Origin: Lachnospiraceae bacterium | GTDB lineage: Bacteria; Bacillota; Clostridia; Lachnospirales; Lachnospiraceae | NCBI GenBank assembly: GCA_028689655.1 | Contig: JAQVCT010000010.1 | Span: 1-64,000 of the forward strand | Length of the DNA stretch: 64,000 bases | Reading direction: 5' to 3' | Shown: piece after piece, positions 15,244 to 24,125 of the stretch | Layout of the letters: each line of letters opens with the position of its first letter | How positions within the stretch are numbered: the first letter of the stretch is position 1 | The notes under the pieces: model-generated | Seen by the model: the letters and a program-made list of their open reading frames with translations, nothing else | What the model was told of the DNA's origin: nothing | Databases searched by the model: none | Translations under genes and position numbers: made by a program

Positions 15244-16119
15244 TTATAATTTTTTCTGTAATAGCTGGCATATCTTCACAGCTTCGCTGGTGGCTGCCAG
15301 ACCGCCTTTTCCTGTCTCGCGGAGGCTCACATCCATCTTATCCCCCACTTCCTTCATGGCATCGATGACCTGATCCGGTGGGATGCGGCTCTTGATCCCG
15401 GCCATGACCATATCCGTGGCTGACATGGCATTTACTGCACCGATGACATTTCTCTTCACACAGGGTATCTCCACAAGCCCTGCCACGGGGTCACAGACCA
15501 GGCCTAACAGACTTTTCAGGGAAATAGCCGCTGCATGAATGATCTGTTCCGGATCGCCACCCTGTAAATAGGTCATTGCCGAAGCTGCCATGGCGCTGGC
15601 TGAACCGATTTCTGCCTGACATCCCCCTTCCGCACCACTGATGGATGCGCGGCTTGCGATGACCTGTCCGATTCCTGCACTCACATACATTGCCTCTATA
15701 ATCTTTGGCGTATCTGCCTTTTTGTGCATAAAATAAGGGACTAATACAGCGGGAAGCACACCGCAGGAACCAGCCGTGGGAGCTGCCACGATTCGTTTCA
15801 TGCAGGCGTTGGATTCCCCCATCTGCAAGGCATGTGCCATCACCAGATTCATATAGGACCCACACAGAGAATTTTCATTTTTCATATAGCGTTCCATCTT
15901 GGCACCATCTGTTCCTACCAGTCCACTGGCGGATACCAGCTTTTCCTCATAGGTGGAGGATGCCAGCAGTATGGCATCCCATGTAGCTTCCATCTGTAAC
16001 AGAGAATCCTCCCTCGTTACCTTTCGTTCGTCACAATCATTTTCCAGTACAATCTCATATACACTATTCTGTTCTTTATCGCATAGATCTACGATTTGCT
16101 GTAAGGATTCAAATGCCAT
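15244..16119 (-). CDS. sdaAA: L-serine dehydratase, alpha (Fe-S) subunit
   Basis: The 291-residue catalytic subunit deaminates L-serine to pyruvate and ammonia using an oxygen-sensitive [4Fe-4S] cluster. Cysteines fit the known pattern: APTAGSCGVLP, GGCQAEIGSASAMAA, and the CDPVAGLVEIPC pair. The C-terminus GKGGLAATSEAVKIC is typical. AGGA lies six bases before the ATG. Its partner sdaAB is upstream on the same strand, but 250 bases of T-rich repeats (16120-16369) separate them, unusually wide for this two-subunit operon. Confidence 0.96.
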   Translation of the reverse strand: MAFESLQQIVDLCDKEQNSVYEIVLENDCDERKVTREDSLLQMEATWDAILLASSTYEEKLVSASGLVGTDGAKMERYMKNENSLCGSYMNLVMAHALQMGESNACMKRIVAAPTAGSCGVLPAVLVPYFMHKKADTPKIIEAMYVSAGIGQVIASRASISGAEGGCQAEIGSASAMAASAMTYLQGGDPEQIIHAAAISLKSLLGLVCDPVAGLVEIPCVKRNVIGAVNAMSATDMVMAGIKSRIPPDQVIDAMKEVGDKMDVSLRETGKGGLAATSEAVKICQLLQKKL

Positions 16120-16124
16120 TTTCT

Positions 16125-16365
16125 ATCCTGCCCTTCTTTTATGATATTTTCTTATTTTATATTTTCCTATTTTATATTTTCTTGTTTTATATATTTCTTA
16201 TATTACATATTTCTTATTTTATATATATTTCTTATTTTATATATTTTTTATTTTATATATTTTTTATTTCACATCTTCATATTTTATTTTTCCACTTTTT
16301 ACATTTCATTTTTTTATTCGTTATTTTTTCTTACTTCTAATTTTTTCTTATTCTTTTTTATATTA
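16125..16365. repeat. Low-complexity TTTTATATTTTC-type repeats between sdaAB and sdaAA
   Basis: About 240 bases consist of imperfect 12-16-bp repeats of TTCTTATTTTATAT-like words (C+G is very low). Apparent plus-strand frames of 75-87 codons, made only of F, I, L, S and Y, come from this bias and have no ribosome site. On the transcribed minus strand it forms an A-rich, unstructured spacer between the two serine dehydratase subunits. Confidence 0.85.
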
Positions 16366-16369
16366 ATTT

Positions 16370-17050
16370 TTAATCCTGTCGTATCTCTTTGTCCTCCGTA
16401 TTGATGTACGTGACCTTGATGATTCCCTCCAGGTGTTCCAGCCAGTGAATGGCTTCCATGGGGATACTCTGATCCGTCTCCACCACCATCACGGCATAGC
16501 CACCCCGCTTATCCCGATACAATTGCATCGTGGCAATATTGACAGACTTATGGCTGAGCATAGAGGTAACTTCTGCGACATGACCCGGCTGGTCAATATT
16601 ATGGACGATGAGCGTTGGCTTTTCCGAGGTAAAATTAACATCGATTCCATCCAGTTTATTGATCATGATACGCCCTCCGCCTATGGAGGAAGCCTGTATC
16701 TCGATCTCTCTGCCGCTTTCCCCTTTAAGACACAGTAATGCTGTGTTGGGATGTGCATCCTTGATGGTGGTATTCTCAAAAGAAAAAGAAAGATGTTCTT
16801 TTTTGGCTATTTCAAAACTCTTTGGAATCCTGATATCATCCGGATATAAACCCAGTAAGCCCGCAATGATCGCCCGATCCGTACCATGCCCGATCCCGGT
16901 GGATGCAAAGGAACCATGGAGATAAATATGTGCCTCCACGGGTCTGTCCTTCAATAATTCCGCGGCTACAAGGCCTATCTTCACTGCACCGGCCGTATGG
17001 GAACTGCTGGGTCCTACCATAACGGGTCCTAATATGTCAAATATATTCAT
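16370..17050 (-). CDS. sdaAB: L-serine dehydratase, beta subunit
   Basis: The 226-residue regulatory subunit starts MNIFDILGPVMVGPSSSHTAG, the family signature, with PSSSHTAGAVKIG near residues 13-25. A C-terminal ACT domain follows (VHNIDQPGHVAEVTSMLSHKSVNIATMQLYR). An in-frame ATG at 17083 lacks a ribosome site, while ATG 17050 is preceded by GGAAGG with about 12 bases between, so the shorter form is chosen. It is first in the sdaAB-sdaAA unit. Hexamer repeats lie just upstream. Confidence 0.94.
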   Translation of the reverse strand: MNIFDILGPVMVGPSSSHTAGAVKIGLVAAELLKDRPVEAHIYLHGSFASTGIGHGTDRAIIAGLLGLYPDDIRIPKSFEIAKKEHLSFSFENTTIKDAHPNTALLCLKGESGREIEIQASSIGGGRIMINKLDGIDVNFTSEKPTLIVHNIDQPGHVAEVTSMLSHKSVNIATMQLYRDKRGGYAVMVVETDQSIPMEAIHWLEHLEGIIKVTYINTEDKEIRQD

Positions 17051-17071
17051 ATGCTCGCTGATCCTTCCTAT

Positions 17072-17160
17072 TTGTATTTTCATTTTTATTTCTATTTGTA
17101 TTTCTATTTCTATTTTTATTTCTATTTGTAATTTTATTTCTATTTTTATTTCTATTTTAA
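17072..17160. repeat. Hexamer-type simple repeat upstream of sdaAB
   Basis: The stretch is made of ATTTCT, ATTTGT and ATTTTT words in near-tandem order, about 14 units. It lies between the presumed sdaAB promoter and its ribosome site (starting about 20 bases before the ATG). The remainder of the 17051-17365 gap holds a terminator and AT-rich DNA. Length change by slippage could alter leader length. Confidence 0.75.
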
Positions 17161-17288
17161 ATTTATTTTAAATTATATTGATTTCTAGTCGTAACCTTAT
17201 GCACTTATTGCACCAGCACCCTCCCATTTGATACTGTTTGATTCTCATACATACAATATATATGTTACCTTTTAACGAAAAAAAAGTA

Positions 17289-17330
17289 AAGAAAAACCCT
17301 GTAAGAACTTATTTGTTCTACAGGGTTTCC
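17289..17330 (-). terminator. Terminator after cstA
   Basis: On the minus strand AAACCCTGTAGAAC and GTTC-TTACAGGGTTT pair over about 13 bp with one bulge, followed by TTCTTT and further T residues. Confidence 0.87.
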
Positions 17331-17365
17331 ATTTACTTATGAAGATATACTTTTCACTTTGCAGA

Positions 17366-19087
17366 TTAGTTCGATACCTTTTTATTTCCCCAAAGTACCT
17401 GGCTTCCATCAATGATAAGGATAACAGCCAATACTACGATAGGAACGATGATCACACACTGTAATACATCTGTGAAGATTGCTGTGCCGGTCAATGCTGC
17501 ACCGGTTGCATCTGCGCCAGCCAATAAAGTCATTACGTTTGTCTTAAATGTTAAGAACAGAGAACATAAGGTAGCTGCTGACATAAAGATGATTGGAATA
17601 TATAACATTTTGTTATTCTTACCAATTCTCTTTAAGTAAGTACCGATTGCAAGGAATGCAGGAACAGCTACTAACTGATTACATGCACCGAACAATGGCC
17701 ATACCTTCTGATATCCTGCAAGGCAGAGTACAAATCCACAGAAAGCTGTGATAGCTGTTGCAACATACATATTATGTAAGATATTTTTCTCGCCGTTTTT
17801 GCTGGTTGCGAATAATTCCTGGAACATAAAACGTCCAAGTCTCGTAGCTGTATCCAAGCTTGTCAGACAGAAACAGGATACTGCAAGACTGATTACTGTA
17901 TAAGTAGCTTTTACAGCACCGGCGCCCATGCCCATTTTTTCAAAGAAGCCTGAAATTGCCTGGCCAAATACGATGGTAGGAGTTGCGCTTGCACCCTCTG
18001 CTAAGATTCCTTTGCTGACTAACACTTCTGTTGCTGCTTTTAAAGATCCTGATTCGCCCGCCAAAGCACCGATCGCAATCAAAGAAATAACAGCAAGTAT
18101 ACATTCAATTAGCATGGAACCATATCCAATTGCCAATGCATCTTTTTCATTATCCAACTGTTTGGATGTTGTACCAGATCCAATTAATGAGTGGAAACCT
18201 GAAATAGCACCACAGGCGATTGTGATAAATAAGGTTGGAAACAGATAGTTACCGCCGACAGAAAAGCCATTAAAAGCATTTGTCTCGATTGTTGGGTTTG
18301 CTCCAATGATACCAACAACGGCAGCAATGATCATAAAGTAAAGTAAAAAGCTGCTGAGATAATCTCTGGGCTGTAATAAGATCCATACAGGTGTTACAGA
18401 TGCAATCATAATATAAATAAATACAAACGCGATCCAGAAAGATTTTGGTAACATGATCGGGCATACCAGACTGATTCCGATACATACAGTCAGAAGTACA
18501 ACACCTACAACTGTTGCTGCACCCATAGGTACATTTTTTCTATAGACAGCATATCCGAACATAACTGCCAACACAATGAACAGTAAGGAAGCGGTTGCAA
18601 CAGATCCGTTTGCTTCACTTCCTGTAAAGCTGCCTGCTACGATATCGGCGAAAGCTGCCACTACAAGAAGTAATACGAGCCATGAAAATACGGTAAACAA
18701 TACACGACATTTCTTTCCAATGTTCTCTTCAATGACTTCACCAAGAGATTTACCTTCATGACGAATGGATACGAATACGGAACCGAAATCCTGAACTGCG
18801 CCAAAGAAAATACCGCCGATTACGATCCATAAGAAACATGGAACCCATCCAAAAAATGCTGCCTGAATTGGTCCGTTGATAGGACCCGCACCTGCGATTG
18901 ATGAGAAATGATGTCCCATAAGTACTTGTGTTTTGGCTGGACAGTAATCCACACCATCTTCTAAAACATGTGCCGGAGTCTTGATTGATGGATCAATTCC
19001 CCAAGTCTTAGCTAACCATTTACCATACGTAAGGTAAGCTGCTACAAAAATAACAATTGATAATACGATTAATAATATTGCACTCAC
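17366..19087 (-). CDS. cstA: CstA family carbon-starvation/pyruvate transporter
   Basis: This 573-residue protein has about 15 membrane segments and the CstA hallmarks: YGKWLAKTWGIDPSIKTPAH, GHHFSSIAGAGPINGPIQAAFFGW, PRDYLSSFLLYFMI and GFHSLIGSGTTSKQL. CstA proteins are linked to peptide and pyruvate uptake. The GTG start at 19087 is chosen because AGGAGGG precedes it by 7-8 bases. It lies next to L-serine dehydratase on the same strand, behind its own terminator. The shared substrate theme is pyruvate. Confidence 0.95.
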   Translation of the reverse strand: MSAILLIVLSIVIFVAAYLTYGKWLAKTWGIDPSIKTPAHVLEDGVDYCPAKTQVLMGHHFSSIAGAGPINGPIQAAFFGWVPCFLWIVIGGIFFGAVQDFGSVFVSIRHEGKSLGEVIEENIGKKCRVLFTVFSWLVLLLVVAAFADIVAGSFTGSEANGSVATASLLFIVLAVMFGYAVYRKNVPMGAATVVGVVLLTVCIGISLVCPIMLPKSFWIAFVFIYIMIASVTPVWILLQPRDYLSSFLLYFMIIAAVVGIIGANPTIETNAFNGFSVGGNYLFPTLFITIACGAISGFHSLIGSGTTSKQLDNEKDALAIGYGSMLIECILAVISLIAIGALAGESGSLKAATEVLVSKGILAEGASATPTIVFGQAISGFFEKMGMGAGAVKATYTVISLAVSCFCLTSLDTATRLGRFMFQELFATSKNGEKNILHNMYVATAITAFCGFVLCLAGYQKVWPLFGACNQLVAVPAFLAIGTYLKRIGKNNKMLYIPIIFMSAATLCSLFLTFKTNVMTLLAGADATGAALTGTAIFTDVLQCVIIVPIVVLAVILIIDGSQVLWGNKKVSN

Positions 19088-19167
19088 ACTTAATCCCTCC
19101 TGTTTTCTTTTTTAGAGTGTTTGTGTCTTTTCTTATTTTAAAATATCTGTAAAGATATTAAATAAGC

Positions 19168-19770
19168 TTATTCTATAACTGTCTGCGTAAATGCCTGGGA
19201 TTCTGTTTTCTTTAACAACTCTTCAAAACCGATCCTCCCATTTCTCACGTCGTGAAATGTTTCCTTCAATACGGTCTTTAATTTTCTTCCCACAAAATTC
19301 GCATATACTTTTTCGTCTTCCATGGATACCACTGCGATATGCCCCTGACTGTAACCACGCATATTAAAACGATATCCTTTTTCAAAGTTCAGTTTCCTGA
19401 TCTGTTTCGCGATCTCTCTTTCCAGTTTATGTTCCGCGATAACGATCACGGACAAATAACTGTACATATGATTTTCTTCCGGTTCTTTTGTGCCATGACA
19501 TACCAGTTCAGGTTCCATATAACCTTCCCATAACTGTTTTACTTCCTCCAGCGTTTCTAATGTACATTTCTCCTCCGAAAGGAACATGACGTGTTCATAG
19601 CTCTTGGAGGACCATAGGTTCGCTTCCCTCACCAGAACATATTTCTCGACGCATGAAAAAAAGTACCCATACGCCGGATACTCTCTGCCATGAACCACAT
19701 ACGGCTTATAGATATCAAAGGTACCCGAGTATTTAGCTAAAAGTCTATCTAGATAATCCGTTCTGTCCAT
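19168..19770 (-). CDS. Conserved hypothetical protein upstream of cstA
   Basis: This 200-residue soluble protein starts MDRTDYLDRLLAKYSGTFDI and has no membrane or signal segment and no motif I can assign with confidence. It contains a mixed alpha/beta central part (SYLSVIVIAEHKLEREIAKQIRKLNFEKGYRFNMRGYSQGHIAVVSMEDEKVYANFVGRKL). It precedes cstA by 80 bases and a promoter at 19855-19883 could serve both genes. Proteins of this type are found in Clostridia, but the function is unknown. Confidence 0.83.
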   Translation of the reverse strand: MDRTDYLDRLLAKYSGTFDIYKPYVVHGREYPAYGYFFSCVEKYVLVREANLWSSKSYEHVMFLSEEKCTLETLEEVKQLWEGYMEPELVCHGTKEPEENHMYSYLSVIVIAEHKLEREIAKQIRKLNFEKGYRFNMRGYSQGHIAVVSMEDEKVYANFVGRKLKTVLKETFHDVRNGRIGFEELLKKTESQAFTQTVIE

Positions 19771-19854
19771 GTGTAATACTCCTTTGTATTAATATGCAAT
19801 TGTTATATTATTAACACTACTATGAGTTAATAGGTTAAAGCACTAAACAATAGA

Positions 19855-19883
19855 ATTTTACCACTTACTTTGACATAATACAA
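19855..19883 (-). promoter_or_regulatory. Promoter for the 19770 gene
   Basis: Read on the minus strand, TTGTAT (19883-19878) and TAAAAT (19860-19855) are separated by 17 bp, about 85 bases before the ATG. Confidence 0.65.
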
Positions 19884-19977
19884 CCTTTTTTCTCATAAAA
19901 ATTCATAAAAAATTAATAATGTTTTGTGAATTTTTACAAATAAATTATAATTATGCAGGATATTATCCTTTTAAAGG

Positions 19978-20017
19978 AAAAAGAGCAGAAACCAGATTAT
20001 ATCTGATTCTACTCTTC
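19978..20017 (-). terminator. Terminator overlapping the rluD stop codon
   Basis: An interrupted hairpin (GAG-AGAA-CAGAT / ATCTG-TTCT-CTC arms) is followed on the minus strand by TTTTTCCTTT. Confidence 0.7.
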
Positions 20018-20923
20018 TAATGTATTTAACAAATGTACAAAATATTCTGGTAATGGTGCAATCACTTCTACATATTCCTTTGTCCTGGGATGCTGAAATC
20101 CCAGGGTCATGGCATGCAAAGTCTGCCCAGTCAGCTTGTAGGGACATTTCTGTGAAGTATAGACATCATCACCCAACAGTGGATGTCCGATGCTTGCCAT
20201 ATGTACACGGATCTGATGGGTGCGCCCGGTCTCCAGTTTACACTCTATATAAGTATATTTCTTGAACCGCTTCAGTACTCTGTAATGCGTGACTGCATTT
20301 TTCCCATTTTTTGCCACTATGGACATTTTCTTGCGATCCATGGGATGGCGTCCTATGGGTTTATCAATGCAACCTTCCTCCTCTTTGATGACACCATACA
20401 CAATCGCCCGATACCTGCGGTCAATGGAATGTTCCTTCAATTGTTCCGCGATGGCATTATGCGCCTGATCGTTTTTACACACAATAATAGAGCCGGTGGT
20501 ATTCATATCAATACGATGCACGATACCGGGTCTCATAATACCGTTGATACCGGATAAATTCCCCTTGCAGTGATACATTACCGCATTTACAAGCGTATCC
20601 GTATAATGCCCTGCCGCCGGATGGACTACCATGCCCTTGGGCTTATTGACTACCAGCACATCCCGGTCTTCATAGAGCACTTCCAGTGGAATGTCCTGGG
20701 CAGTAATCTCAGGCTCAATTGCATCCGGAATTTCAAAAGATACCACGTCATCCGTCTTTACTTTATAATTTGCTTTTACCTTTTTATGATTTACTTCTAC
20801 TTTTTCATCTTTTATTATTTTCTGAATATAGGAACGGGATAAATCATCCAATAGTACTGTGATGTACTTATCAATTCGTTCATTTTCATATTCTTCCGTC
20901 ACTGTTTCATGGATTGATTTCAT
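20009..20923 (-). CDS. rluD: RluA/RluD-family 23S rRNA pseudouridine synthase
   Basis: The 304-residue enzyme has an N-terminal S4 RNA-binding domain (about 14-75, ERIDKYITVLLDDLSRSYIQKIIKDEKVEVN). The catalytic domain has the HRIDMNTTGSIIVCKN motif holding the catalytic Asp, then RYRAIVYG, LETGRTHQIRVHMASIGHPLLGD. The closest characterised relative by layout is RluD, but RluA-family members are hard to tell apart. It is downstream of lspA, a typical Firmicute pair. Confidence 0.92.
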   Translation of the reverse strand: MKSIHETVTEEYENERIDKYITVLLDDLSRSYIQKIIKDEKVEVNHKKVKANYKVKTDDVVSFEIPDAIEPEITAQDIPLEVLYEDRDVLVVNKPKGMVVHPAAGHYTDTLVNAVMYHCKGNLSGINGIMRPGIVHRIDMNTTGSIIVCKNDQAHNAIAEQLKEHSIDRRYRAIVYGVIKEEEGCIDKPIGRHPMDRKKMSIVAKNGKNAVTHYRVLKRFKKYTYIECKLETGRTHQIRVHMASIGHPLLGDDVYTSQKCPYKLTGQTLHAMTLGFQHPRTKEYVEVIAPLPEYFVHLLNTLEE

Positions 20924-20933
20924 ACATCACATT

Positions 20934-21045
20934 TCCTATTCCTATACTTCCTATACTTCCTATACTTCCTATACATCCCATACTTCCTACACTTCTTATA
21001 ATTCTTGTAATTCCCACAATTCCTGTCATTCTCATACGACAAGTT
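20934..21045. repeat. Decamer repeat between lspA and rluD
   Basis: On the plus strand CCTATACTTC-type decamers recur about ten times, perfect in the centre (20940-20970) and degenerate toward 21045. Read on the coding minus strand the unit is AGGAAGTATA, which contains an AGGA core similar to a ribosome-binding site. The block ends 15 bases upstream of the rluD ATG. No other feature fills this 171-base gap. Confidence 0.8.
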
Positions 21046-21094
21046 CTTATCCAATATTAAGCATATTTATTTAGGTTTTGTATAAAAACTGCCT

Positions 21095-21622
21095 TTATTT
21101 GATCTCCCGAATCTTATTCTGCTTAAAGCTGAGGAAATTCAGATCCTCTTCCTTATATACAAATAATAATACAATCACCAGTAAAAAGGTAGCCACCGTC
21201 ACATAGATATCTGCCACATTAAAAATGGGGAAATGAATGATCACTGCATAGATAAAATCAACCACATAGTCCAGACGAATCCGGTCTATCATATTGCCAA
21301 TGGCACCGGATGCGATCATGACCAACAGAGGATGCAGAATATCATATTTCTTTTTATCCGGCATTTTATAGAGAAAATAAATGATCAATCCGATGATAAC
21401 AAATGCAATGAACACGAAAAAGAATTTCTGGTTCTTCAACATGCCAAAAGCCGCACCTCTATTTTCCAGGTAGTTCAGTTCCAACACGCCCGGTATAATT
21501 TCAAATGGTTTTTGTTCCTTTAATTTGATGACCGCCAAATACTTGGTAAATTGATCCAGGGCGATCAAAATGCACAGAATCAACAGATCCAGTGCAAATA
21601 AAATCTTTTTCTTTTTACTCAT
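21095..21622 (-). CDS. lspA: Lipoprotein signal peptidase II
   Basis: LspA cleaves lipoprotein signal peptides after lipidation. The 175-residue protein has four membrane segments and both catalytic aspartates: ASGAIGNMIDRI (Asp) and PIFNVADIYVTVA (NxxD). LNYLENRGAAFG is the conserved periplasmic segment. The C-terminal tail KEEDLNFLSFKQNKIREIK is charged. AGGAG lies before the ATG. It sits between aroB and rluD on the same strand. Confidence 0.97.
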   Translation of the reverse strand: MSKKKKILFALDLLILCILIALDQFTKYLAVIKLKEQKPFEIIPGVLELNYLENRGAAFGMLKNQKFFFVFIAFVIIGLIIYFLYKMPDKKKYDILHPLLVMIASGAIGNMIDRIRLDYVVDFIYAVIIHFPIFNVADIYVTVATFLLVIVLLFVYKEEDLNFLSFKQNKIREIK

Positions 21623-21657
21623 AATAGTACTCCTATTTTCTAATATGCTTACGATTC

Positions 21658-22767
21658 CTATTGTCTGGCATCTTCTTCACTGAAATAGATTTCCTGAATT
21701 GCCTCTAATATTTCTTCGTCCGTTACGGTCATGTCCACAACAGCTTTCCCGATTTTCTTTAACAGAATAAACTTAATCTTCCCAGATTCCATCTTTTTAT
21801 CCGATTTTGTGAGTTCCAGAATCTCCTGGGGATCGATATTTTCCACCGTAATAGGCAGTTGAAAAGGAACGAACATGTCACGCACTTCATAGTATTCATC
21901 AGCACTCAGCAATTGATGCTTCATGGAGATATAGGCAGCCGCCACACAGCCCAGTGCCACACACTCGCCGTGGAGCAGTTCAAAATTCTTCGCTTTTTCA
22001 ATGGCATGACCGATGGTGTGCCCCAGGTTCAGCAAAGCTCTGTCCGCTTTCTCCGTAGGGTCTTTCTCCACGATCACTTTCTTGATCTGATCTGCGCGCA
22101 TTACCATCTCTTCCATGGTAGTGAGATTTCTTTCACAGATCTCATACATGTTGGCGAGCAGCCATTCGTAGAATAAGCTGTCCCTTAATAATCCACCCTT
22201 CATCACTTCCGCCATACCGGCATAATATTGTCTGTCATCCAGATCTCTCAAAGTGGACAGATTAATATATACAAGTTTTGGCATATGAAATGCACCTACC
22301 ATATTCTTATACTGATCAAAGTCAACGCCGGTCTTTCCGCCGATGCTGCTGTCCACCTGTGCCAGCAACGTAGTCGGGATCTGTATGAACTCCATGCCCC
22401 GTAAAAATGTGGCGGCGGTATATCCTGTGAGATCCCCCACCACTCCGCCTCCCAAGGCTACAAGCAAATCTTTTCTGGAAAATTTCTCCTGAATCAGGAA
22501 CGTATAGGCAGCCTTAACGGTATCTAAGGTCTTGCTTTGTTCTCCTGCCGGGAATGAAAAAATAACCACTTTCCTGCAATGATTTTCGAATAACGCTTTT
22601 ATCTCTTCCCCGTAGAGTTTCTCCACATTGGAATCAGTAATGATGCAGATGTTCCTCTCTCCAATGGCAAGATCCTCGAACTCCAGGATGAACTCCTTAA
22701 AATTATCACTGTATACAATATCGTAACAGGGCTTTCTATTGTAGTTGATCGTCAGTCTTGTAGACAT
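21658..22767 (-). CDS. aroB: 3-dehydroquinate synthase
   Basis: AroB converts DAHP to 3-dehydroquinate, step two of the shikimate pathway. The 369-residue product shows the NAD-binding GGGVVGDLTGYTAATFLRG segment, QIPTTLLAQVDSSIGGKTGVD, and metal ligands in GMAEVMKGG, LNLGHTIGHAIE and LLHGECVALG. AAGGAG precedes the ATG. No other shikimate genes are adjacent. A leader hairpin (22798-22823) lies upstream. Confidence 0.97.
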   Translation of the reverse strand: MSTRLTINYNRKPCYDIVYSDNFKEFILEFEDLAIGERNICIITDSNVEKLYGEEIKALFENHCRKVVIFSFPAGEQSKTLDTVKAAYTFLIQEKFSRKDLLVALGGGVVGDLTGYTAATFLRGMEFIQIPTTLLAQVDSSIGGKTGVDFDQYKNMVGAFHMPKLVYINLSTLRDLDDRQYYAGMAEVMKGGLLRDSLFYEWLLANMYEICERNLTTMEEMVMRADQIKKVIVEKDPTEKADRALLNLGHTIGHAIEKAKNFELLHGECVALGCVAAAYISMKHQLLSADEYYEVRDMFVPFQLPITVENIDPQEILELTKSDKKMESGKIKFILLKKIGKAVVDMTVTDEEILEAIQEIYFSEEDARQ

Positions 22768-22797
22768 CTTTTTTCTCCTTTATTAATACTGCAATCT

Positions 22798-22870
22798 CTG
22801 ATGGTAGAACTACGCACCATCAGGTGCCGCCTTTCATAGAAAAAGCCTAGCTTCCACAAGCTAAGCCTTA
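22798..22870 (-). terminator. Terminator of the sepF operon plus an aroB leader hairpin
   Basis: At 22838-22870 a 12-bp stem (AAGGCTTAGCTT / AAGCTAGGCTTT, two G-T pairs) with loop GTGG is followed by TTTT on the minus strand, and ends the sepF transcript. A separate 8-bp inverted repeat CTGATGGT / ACCATCAG at 22798-22823 has no T-run and lies in the aroB 5' region. Confidence 0.75.
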
Positions 22871-22889
22871 TCATAACCTTCATTTATCC

Positions 22890-23393
22890 TTAATTATTCA
22901 GAGATGGAACATCAAATGAACCTGCTATCAGGTCTTGAAAATCACCTGAAATATCTACGCTTGCCGGTGTGATAATAAATATGTAGTGGGATATTTTCTG
23001 TAAATTACCACTGATTGCGAAACAGGATCCTGAAGTGAAATCAATAATTCTCTGGGCAATATCTACATCCAGACCTTCCAGATTCAATACCACAGTTCTA
23101 TTAGCCAGTAAGGTCTCCGTTATCTCTCTTGCATCTTCCACCGAGGTAGGTTTGATCACACATACTTCCATGCCTGCACCACTTCTCTTTGTCTGTTGGC
23201 GCATTGGTGTAACCTTTGGTGAGGCCTTCTTGATTGGTTTATCATCCACATCATCTATATAATCTTTTGCATTTGACTTTTTCATAGGTCTTTCAGGAAT
23301 ATCGTCCTCATCGTCAAAGTAATCATCATCATAGTCAAGATCTTCCTCATCTGTCAGTTTCATCGCATTTAGAAACTTATCCATTACACCCAT
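22890..23393 (-). CDS. sepF: Cell division protein SepF
   Basis: The 167-residue protein has the N-terminal membrane-targeting helix (MGVMDKFLNAMKL), an acidic linker (about 15-50, DEEDLDYDDDYFDDEDDIPE) and the SepF core domain (CVIKPTSVEDAREITETLLANRTVVLNLEGLDVDIAQRIIDFTSGSCFAISG). SepF tethers FtsZ to the membrane and shapes the septum. yggS lies immediately upstream, the standard Firmicute pair. Confidence 0.96.
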   Translation of the reverse strand: MGVMDKFLNAMKLTDEEDLDYDDDYFDDEDDIPERPMKKSNAKDYIDDVDDKPIKKASPKVTPMRQQTKRSGAGMEVCVIKPTSVEDAREITETLLANRTVVLNLEGLDVDIAQRIIDFTSGSCFAISGNLQKISHYIFIITPASVDISGDFQDLIAGSFDVPSLNN

Positions 23394-23417
23394 ATCAATT
23401 CTCCTTAACTGCTTTTT

Positions 23418-24119
23418 CTATATTTGGTAATTCCTTTCACCAAATATGCCTGTCCCAACGCGGACAAGCGTAGCACCTTCTTCCACAGCGACCTGGTAAT
23501 CACCGGTCATACCCATAGAAAGTACACTCATATTAACATTATCAATGTTTTCATTCCTTATGTCAACAGATAAATCACGCAATTTCTCAAAATATTGTCT
23601 GTTTTTCTCGGCATTTTCAACATATGGTGCTATGGTCATCAAGCCCTGGATCTTGACATGAGGCAGCTTTGCGACGTCCGTGATCAGTGACTTTGCATTG
23701 TCACATGTAATTCCAAATTTGGATTCTTCCTCCGCCACATTCACTTCTATTAGTACGGACACTGTGATCTGATGCCTGGCTGCTTCCTTATTGATCTCCT
23801 CTGCGAGTTTTAGGGAATCCACGCTGTGAATCAATGCCACTTTATCCACGATATATTTTACTTTATTCGTCTGCAAATGCCCGATCATGTGCCATTTGAT
23901 ATCCTTTGGCATTTCCTCGTATTTATGAACCAGTTCCTGTACCTTGTTCTCGCCGAAATTCCTGCAGCCATAGTCATATGCTTCCAGAAGCATTTCTATG
24001 GGCTTTGTCTTGCTGACAGCGATCAGGGTAACCTCCTGTTCCTGGCGTCCTGCTGTCAAACAGGCTTTTGTGATATTTTGTTCTACCTCTTTGATATTGT
24101 CCGTTATCACTTTTTCCAT
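23418..24119 (-). CDS. YggS/PLPBP family pyridoxal-phosphate homeostasis protein
   Basis: The 233-residue single-domain protein has the PLP-lysine motif LIAVSKTKP (Lys near residue 38), the YGCRNFGENKVQEL loop, WHMIGHLQTNKVKYI, and MSVLSMGMTGDYQVAVEEGATLVRVGTGIFG binding the phosphate. It buffers intracellular PLP. It lies between sepF and the membrane adaptor gene, with 6 bases to the latter. Confidence 0.96.
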   Translation of the reverse strand: MEKVITDNIKEVEQNITKACLTAGRQEQEVTLIAVSKTKPIEMLLEAYDYGCRNFGENKVQELVHKYEEMPKDIKWHMIGHLQTNKVKYIVDKVALIHSVDSLKLAEEINKEAARHQITVSVLIEVNVAEEESKFGITCDNAKSLITDVAKLPHVKIQGLMTIAPYVENAEKNRQYFEKLRDLSVDIRNENIDNVNMSVLSMGMTGDYQVAVEEGATLVRVGTGIFGERNYQI

Positions 24120-24125
24120 CTCCCT

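Noticed and set aside
16113-16404. Two plus-strand frames rich in F, I, Y and L
   Set aside because: Product of low-complexity TTTTATAT repeats between the serine dehydratase genes; no ribosome site.
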